Origin: Lachnospiraceae bacterium
GTDB lineage: Bacteria; Bacillota; Clostridia; Lachnospirales; Lachnospiraceae
Assembly (NCBI GenBank): GCA_910574865.1
Contig: CAJTDN010000001.1
Span: forward strand, 1-64,000
Direction of reading: 5' to 3'
DNA: 64,000 nt
Shown: positions 59,159 to 64,000 of the stretch, piece by piece
Layout: the number at the start of each line of letters is the position of its first letter
How positions within the stretch are numbered: position 1 is the first letter of the stretch
Position numbers and translations under genes: made by a program
The notes under the pieces: model-generated
What the model was told of the DNA's origin: nothing
What the model saw: the letters and a program-made list of their open reading frames with translations, nothing else
The model's database searches: none

Positions 59159-59446
59159 TCACGGAGATACCTTGGTCAATTCAAACTCCAGAAAATCTAT
59201 CCTGCCATTTCCTTCATAAACAAAATACAATGGTCGTGTTCCGCCCAGGAAATCCGTTACCGCGCTGTTCAAATCATCCACCGGGCCGGACCAACATTCA
59301 TAATCCAGGAGACAGAAATCCTCGCCTCCCGCTTTGTCATGGCTTCCGTATACATACATGCGGTCACCGAAAACATGGGGCTCCCCGTCCGATATGTAAG
59401 TGTCCAACGGTAAATACGGATTACACGCCTGCTTCTTCATCACCAT
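59159..59446 (-). pseudogene. GH43 glycosidase reduced by internal deletion
   Basis: A 95-residue frame. Residues 1-57 (NPYLPLDTYISDGEPHVFGD, YVYGSHDKAGGEDFCLLDYE) are the start of a GH43-type xylosidase/arabinofuranosidase. They jump directly to a C-terminal beta-sandwich end (TRPLYFVYEGNGRIDFLEFE). The ~400-residue middle, including catalytic residues after the first Asp, is missing, while frame and start (AAGAGGA) are kept. Confidence 0.75.
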
Positions 59447-59495
59447 TATCCTCTTCCTTTCTTTTTCCGCAAATTCTTATGTCCCCATAAAAGCC

Positions 59496-59527
59496 AAGGG
59501 GCTTTAACCCCGGCGGGAAAGCCCCTT
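59496..59527 (-). terminator. Terminator of the solute-binding protein gene
   Basis: AAGGGGCTTT / AAAGCCCCTT stem followed by GGCTTTTATG on the minus strand, 10 nt after the stop codon. Confidence 0.7.
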
Positions 59528-59536
59528 AAACTGTCA

Positions 59537-61492
59537 TTATTTATCCGTTTTCGCCAAATCCACATATTTCTGCAGGCTCGGCACGACGGAATCCGGGTCA
59601 ATGGATTCGAATCCCTTCACGTACTCGTCCCATGACATCGTGCCCGCAATCACACCCGGCACGTTAATGTTCTGGTATTCGATGACCGCCGTCTGCATCT
59701 TGCTAAACACTTCGGACTCTTCCACGTTCAACAACGCGGAATACTCCATGATGTTTCCAGTATTTATATACTTCGACCACTGCGTGAACGCCTCCTCGTT
59801 AATCCTCGGGTTCCCGTTGTCTATCGTGTACTCCCCGTTTGTTCCTGACATGCTGGTACCAACCGTCATTCGAACTCCGGTCAATGCGGAAACCATCTCG
59901 TTCGATTGGTCGACAGTCTTCTCATAAACAATCTTTCCCTCATCATCGGTTTTCTCCACATAAGCCGCTTTCAGGCCATTGTCGGCAAAAATATCCGGGT
60001 TCAAATCCACGGACGCCACCTGCTCTTCATTCAGCCCCATATAAAGCACCGACGCGCCTTCCGTCGTATATGTCCAGTCAAGAAATGTAAACAATGCCGC
60101 CAGGTCTTTTTCTTCCGCCTTGTTTGTAATACCGATACCGGTTCCCTTCCTGCTGTCCTGATATAGCGCGTCCGGCTCCTGATACATCTGCTCCTCACTG
60201 CCATAGACATCGTTAATCGGAAGCGCGCACCCCATCGCGAACGCGTCCTGCTGGTCTTCCTCGTTCTGGCAGGTCACCCGCAGGGAATCTCCCAGCGTGC
60301 TGCTAAGACCGCACCACATGCCGACCATGCCCTGGTTCACGCCCACGGAATTAATCATGAAAAAGATGTCGCCCGACCGGGTACTGAACTGCGAATCAAG
60401 CCATCCCTTCTCATACCAGTTATTCAGGCATTCCAGATAGGTCTTGAATGTGTCGGAATCCCCGTCAAAGCTTACTTCCCCGTCCTTCACATAATAGTAT
60501 CCGGTACCACCGCCAAAGGACGATACCAAATCGCCTTGTGCAAAATATCCGCCATAAGCGACCGACGTACAATACGCGTTGCTGTTGTCCGCCCATCCCC
60601 TCTCGTCGATGGCCTTGTCAAACGCCTCGAACATCCATTCCCAGTCGCTGATGGTCAGCGGGTCGGACGTGCCGCTCGGGAAAATCACGTTATCCGTGTA
60701 ATCCTCGTCCGGATCCTCGCCATAGTCCGCCTCGAACGAAGTCACGTCATTTTTCTTCCACCCCTCCAGGTTATCCTCGCCCACCGCCTTGTCAAGCGGG
60801 GTCACGGCCGGATGCCCGTTCTCCTTCACATAATCGCTCTCCCAGTCCCACACGTACTCGGTAGGCTTCGCATATTTCACGACCCAGTCACGGCGATAAC
60901 AAGTTCCTTCCCATGGTTTTTTGACCCCGTCCCCGATGGCATAAATCGCATAATAGTGAACGCTGCCGTCATCCTCCTGCACTTGTACGAGCGGCTTCAG
61001 TTCCGGGTTTGCCTCCAGACACGCCAGGTAGTTTGGCATGTACTCTTCCACATACTCCGTGATGTCCATCAGCACGCCGTTTTCATGCATGGCCTGGGGA
61101 CTTTCCGATGACACGGACAAATCAAGGATTTCCGGATATTCCCCGGTTCCAATCATCGTATTGAAATTATCCGTTTCGGATCCGGAAATCGGTACCAGAA
61201 ATGACAAATCCAGCTTCGTACCGTTTTCCTCCGTTCCAATCCCGCCCTCCGCGGTATTCCAGTATTGCGCGTTGATATACTGCACGGACGGGCTGTCCTC
61301 GTACTTGTCATAATATGTTCCCTGGCCGTCCGTCTGATAAATCCACCAAGTGAAGTTCGCGTCCTTCGCCCCGCCTTTCGCGGAACCGCCTTCTCCAGAA
61401 CCGCCCTTTCCGCCGCAGCCTGCCAGCAGGCCGACACACATCACGGCCGCCAGACCGGCGGCGAACATCCGTTTCACAAGTTTGTTTTTCAT
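59537..61492 (-). CDS. Extracellular solute-binding lipoprotein of a carbohydrate ABC importer (LplA type)
   Basis: A 651-residue lipoprotein. Signal peptide with lipobox GLLAGCGG (Cys ~26) and Gly/Ser/Lys-rich linker precede a large type-1 solute-binding fold. Repeated DxD/GxxG segments and the late LNVEESEVFSKMQTAVIEYQ match the large LplA-like binding proteins of Clostridia that deliver oligosaccharides to LplB/LplC permeases. No permease genes adjoin it and it ends in a terminator, so it must share a transporter encoded elsewhere. Divergent from the AraC gene at 61692. Confidence 0.88.
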   Translation of the reverse strand: MKNKLVKRMFAAGLAAVMCVGLLAGCGGKGGSGEGGSAKGGAKDANFTWWIYQTDGQGTYYDKYEDSPSVQYINAQYWNTAEGGIGTEENGTKLDLSFLVPISGSETDNFNTMIGTGEYPEILDLSVSSESPQAMHENGVLMDITEYVEEYMPNYLACLEANPELKPLVQVQEDDGSVHYYAIYAIGDGVKKPWEGTCYRRDWVVKYAKPTEYVWDWESDYVKENGHPAVTPLDKAVGEDNLEGWKKNDVTSFEADYGEDPDEDYTDNVIFPSGTSDPLTISDWEWMFEAFDKAIDERGWADNSNAYCTSVAYGGYFAQGDLVSSFGGGTGYYYVKDGEVSFDGDSDTFKTYLECLNNWYEKGWLDSQFSTRSGDIFFMINSVGVNQGMVGMWCGLSSTLGDSLRVTCQNEEDQQDAFAMGCALPINDVYGSEEQMYQEPDALYQDSRKGTGIGITNKAEEKDLAALFTFLDWTYTTEGASVLYMGLNEEQVASVDLNPDIFADNGLKAAYVEKTDDEGKIVYEKTVDQSNEMVSALTGVRMTVGTSMSGTNGEYTIDNGNPRINEEAFTQWSKYINTGNIMEYSALLNVEESEVFSKMQTAVIEYQNINVPGVIAGTMSWDEYVKGFESIDPDSVVPSLQKYVDLAKTDK

Positions 61493-61691
61493 AAATTTTC
61501 ATCCTCCTTTGCCCTTTTCCTAGATTACGTTCCAACATGGTTTTCATGTATCCACATCATACCGTATTTCACGCCCTGTGTATTTTAATATCAGGTTTTT
61601 GGTTATAAATTTAAGTTTATTTTTGTTGACATCCAAATGATTCCATGGCAAACTAACTAACAGTAATAAGTAAAAGAAAGAGGAACATGCC

Positions 61692-62903
61692 ATGATAAAG
61701 AACATAACTGAATTCTGCCATTATTTTTACGCCGCCACCCGGGTTCCCGTAAGCCTTTATGAGGGAGGGGAACTTCTGGCCGCCTGCCCGGACGGCCTCT
61801 ATGACTTTTATTCCCCGGACAATTTGAAAATCTGCGCCGGCTTTTTTTCCAAGCCTTTGGACTGCCATATCACGAATTCCCATGCATACTTGGGATACGT
61901 GAAAGTACAAGGCGATACAAAGCATCTGATTCTCGGCCCCGCCACGTCCACGCCGTTTTCCAACACGCTCTTGCATGAATTCATGCAGGAATTTATTATC
62001 GCGCCCGGACGGAAAACGGATTTTTCCCAATTTCTTTCCACCCTGCCTTTGATTTCCTACTCCCATTTTTTAGACATCCTCTCCTATCTCCACCTGTGTC
62101 TGAACGACAAAGTCGTTCACCTGGGAACGGAAACCGTGACAACCGACCCTTCCGCCACCCCCGGACTGGACAACCGCCATATGAAACAAATTTTTAAGGC
62201 AAAAGAAGAACAACATTTCCACAACACGTATCTTTATGAACAAGAGCTATTTTCCTATGTACGCACGGGAGACGAGCATGGCCTGGAAACGTTCCTCGCC
62301 CATTCCACCGTCGGCCTGGTGGCGGGCGTGACGGCCAAAAACCCGCTGAGGAACCTAAAAAACCTTTTTATTTCGTCTATCACGCAGGCCACCCGTGCCG
62401 CGGTCACCGGAGGTCTTGACACGGAGCAGGCTTATCACCTGAGCGACGTATATATCCAGGAATGTGAGGTTTTACAGGATATCAACGCAGTCGCGCGATT
62501 ACAATACTCGATGCTTTTGGACTTTACCAGACGGGTCGCCAAAAGCCGCATTCCGGGGGGAATGTCCACCGAGGTATTCCGCTGCGTGCAGTTCATCTCC
62601 TGCCACACGGCGGACTCCATCAGTATCGATGACGTCGTCGCGCATGTCGGGCGCAGCCGCTCCTACCTGACCAAAAAATTCAAAAAGGAACTCGGATTTG
62701 ACATGGGCGCGTTCATCATGCGATGTAAGCTGGAGGAGGCCAAAAGCCTGCTGGCCAACACCTCGAAATCATTAAGCGAAATCAGCAACTACCTCTGCTT
62801 TTCCAGCCAGTCGTACTTTCAAACCGTGTTCAAAAAACAGTTCGGCATCACGCCGATGCAGTATCGCGACAGTGGAAAAACGGATATACAATCACCCGTT
62901 TGA
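61692..62903 (+). CDS. AraC-family transcriptional regulator
   Basis: A 403-residue regulator. N-terminal sensor of ~280 residues (FCHYFYAATRVPVSLYEGGE, LILGPATSTPFSN), C-terminal AraC double helix-turn-helix (residues ~298-395; SSQSYFQTVFKKQFGITPMQ). Start follows AGAGGAACATGCC. It diverges from the solute-binding protein gene with 199 bp between, so it probably controls it. Paralogous in layout to the proteins at 185-1444 and 63542. Confidence 0.92.
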   Translation: MIKNITEFCHYFYAATRVPVSLYEGGELLAACPDGLYDFYSPDNLKICAGFFSKPLDCHITNSHAYLGYVKVQGDTKHLILGPATSTPFSNTLLHEFMQEFIIAPGRKTDFSQFLSTLPLISYSHFLDILSYLHLCLNDKVVHLGTETVTTDPSATPGLDNRHMKQIFKAKEEQHFHNTYLYEQELFSYVRTGDEHGLETFLAHSTVGLVAGVTAKNPLRNLKNLFISSITQATRAAVTGGLDTEQAYHLSDVYIQECEVLQDINAVARLQYSMLLDFTRRVAKSRIPGGMSTEVFRCVQFISCHTADSISIDDVVAHVGRSRSYLTKKFKKELGFDMGAFIMRCKLEEAKSLLANTSKSLSEISNYLCFSSQSYFQTVFKKQFGITPMQYRDSGKTDIQSPV

Positions 62904-62910
62904 CAATTTT

Positions 62911-63116
62911 TCCAACTGTGCGGTTGCAATCCGATGACAGACTGGAATGCAATTTATTGCAATGACAGTCCGTCATTGGATTAGCAACCCATCCTCCAAA
63001 TGAGTAAAACACGGCTGCATTAGCAGACGTGAGAGCGCGTAAGCGCGGGTTTTACGAATGCATGGATGGGTTGGATAATCTTTAGACTATCCAACCGTAC
63101 AGCTGGCAATTTTTTG
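62911..63116 (+). terminator. Nested palindromic terminator region after the AraC gene
   Basis: Outer arms CCAACTGTGCGGTTG / CAACCGTACAGCTGG (62912-62926, 63092-63106) with a T-run after the right arm. Inside, GGTTGCAATCC / GGATTAGCAACC and a GATGACAGAC / GTCCGTCATT pair surround CAAT-TT-ATTG, then GGTTGGATA / TATCCAACC. The last arm can pair with either partner, so alternative folds are possible. Confidence 0.65.
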
Positions 63117-63168
63117 ATATTTTTGTTGAATTTTTTACAGTCCAAGTGTATAATGGTACATACGCGTT

Positions 63169-63248
63169 GTTACAATTTGGAGGCTGCCGGGGAATGACCG
63201 TACGCCAGCGATGTATGGCAGCATTTCCCGGCGGCCCCGAATTGTAAC
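63169..63248. repeat. Family B-type palindrome B6
   Basis: GTTACAATTTGG / CCCCGAATTGTAAC ends with inner GCCGGGGAAT / ATTTCCCGGC and a variable centre. It has the same boundary words as B3-B5. Confidence 0.7.
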
Positions 63249-63277
63249 GGGATGATTCCAGAATGACAGGTGATGAC

Positions 63278-63481
63278 ATGAAACATATGTATTTTATGTT
63301 CGAAGACGCAAAACTGGCCGACATTGACTTCAACGATATCGGAAACGTCGTGAAGGCACAGATAGATAAAACCCATACTCACCTGCTGCCATTTTCCGTG
63401 AAAAACGAGGCGGACGCACAAACACCGTTCGTTCCCAGCGCCTCCTTAAAGGTAAGGCTTTCTTACCGCAGGCATTCCTGA
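63278..63481 (+). CDS. Small hypothetical protein
   Basis: A 67-residue frame (MKHMYFMFEDAKLADIDFND, IGNVVKAQIDKTHTHLLPFS) with AGGTGA 4 nt before ATG 63278 and codon use like neighbouring genes (C/G-ending). No recognised domain. It lies just upstream of the partial AraC gene on the same strand, so it may be a leader cistron or the edge of a decayed gene. Confidence 0.35.
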   Translation: MKHMYFMFEDAKLADIDFNDIGNVVKAQIDKTHTHLLPFSVKNEADAQTPFVPSASLKVRLSYRRHS

Positions 63482-63541
63482 TACCGTACAAATCGGCATT
63501 TTTACTATAGATTTATACTACGGAAGCAGAAAGGACACATT

Positions 63542-64000
63542 ATGACACAAAGTGAAAAACTGGATTACGTAAAAGAATTGTTTCTGGCGACGGACTCCCT
63601 CTACACCTGGCACTTTTCCCCGGACATGGAGCTTTTATCACACAACTGCCCCCTGGGGGAGCATTTGAAGGACATGTTTATCCTCAGCGACTGCTTTAAC
63701 TACATGAAACAGTATGTCACGGGGAACGACAAGCCGCTCGCCCTCTGTGACGACTTGTCGTTCTCATGGTTCGTGGTTCCTTCGTACGCGGGAAAAGAAC
63801 TTGACTCCCTCTACCTCGTCGGTCCGGCCTGTGCCTCCCACACGTCGGACGGATTTATCAAGGAAAAGATGGACTCCCTGAACATGTCGGTGCAGGCAAA
63901 ACGGATCATGACCCGCCTGTTAAGCCAGATTCCCGTCATTCCTCCCCTTTTTTTCGACCACTACGCCTGCCAGTTTTATTATACCCTGACCGGAAATGTC
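63542..64000 (+). CDS. AraC-type regulator, N-terminal sensor domain (runs off the window)
   Basis: An open frame of 153 codons from ATG 63542 (AAAGGA 8 nt upstream) to the window end. MTQSEKLDYVKELFLATDSL, then PLALCDDLSFSWFVVPSYAG and LYLVGPACASHTSDGFI show the same layout as the sensor halves at 185-1444 and 61692 (short aromatic opening, then a V/LGP segment about 100 residues in). The DNA-binding domain would lie beyond the edge, so the AraC call rests on resemblance. Confidence 0.6.
   Translation, partial: MTQSEKLDYVKELFLATDSLYTWHFSPDMELLSHNCPLGEHLKDMFILSDCFNYMKQYVTGNDKPLALCDDLSFSWFVVPSYAGKELDSLYLVGPACASHTSDGFIKEKMDSLNMSVQAKRIMTRLLSQIPVIPPLFFDHYACQFYYTLTGNV

Overview
The window looks like chromosome from a Gram-positive anaerobe of the Clostridia, most likely a Lachnospiraceae-type gut bacterium. 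The reasons are the hrcA-grpE-dnaK-dnaJ order with a CIRCE operator, the FeoA/FeoA/FeoB iron set, a GPH-type sugar transporter beside a large AraC regulator, strong Shine-Dalgarno sites, and a TetM-like GTPase fused to a YacP/NYN nuclease. Base composition is GC-rich for the phylum in most genes. A few stretches, about 34.0-36.4 kb and 43.0-44.7 kb, are clearly AT-richer and look imported. No rRNA, tRNA, CRISPR array or intact insertion sequence was seen.

Layout. 0.2-3.0 kb: AraC regulator divergent from a GPH sugar transporter. 3.3 kb: ISAs1-type transposase remnant. 3.8-4.7 kb: S1-domain RNA-binding protein. 5.0-8.7 kb: ferrous iron uptake (FeoB-associated small protein, feoB, two feoA) with a divergent DtxR-like repressor and two DtxR-box-like sites. 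8.9-11.1 kb: histidine phosphatase and a membrane-anchored CE15-like esterase. 11.4-13.4 kb: YtrA-type GntR regulator and ABC-2 exporter. 13.6-16.6 kb: csoR and a copper ATPase with a CopZ domain fused in frame. 16.9-20.1 kb: Mrp ATPase, AI-2E-type permease, lipoprotein. 21.0-26.3 kb: heat-shock operon. 26.5-30.8 kb: holA-lepA-hemW. 31.4-36.4 kb: two-component system, a decayed gene, and an ABC exporter whose ATPase carries an N-terminal XRE DNA-binding domain. 36.5-42.9 kb: response regulator, sensor kinase, GerMN lipoprotein and comEC in one tight run, preceded by comEA. 43.0-44.7 kb: decayed restriction-modification genes. 45.4-51.1 kb: arginine operon argC-GNAT-argJ-argB-argD behind a promoter covered by tandem ArgR-like boxes. 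51.4-55.8 kb: TetM-like/NYN fusion and proA. 56.3-64.0 kb: SDR reductase, GH5 glycosidase, GH43 remnant, solute-binding lipoprotein and two more AraC regulators, the last cut by the window end.

The most unusual content is between the genes. At least two families of modular palindromic elements recur. Family A has three copies, each with a nearly invariant core of about 62 nt inside long arms that differ in sequence from copy to copy yet stay self-complementary. Family B has about six copies, built of consecutive hairpins bounded by GTTACAAT / ATTGTAAC. Arm variation that preserves pairing implies selection on structure. The intergenic gaps of the arginine operon also hold degenerate direct repeats. 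At protein level the strongest candidates for new biology are the TetM-like GTPase fused to a Rae1/YacP-like ribosome-associated nuclease, the XRE-ABC ATPase fusion, and the CopA-CopZ fusion with an internal translation start.
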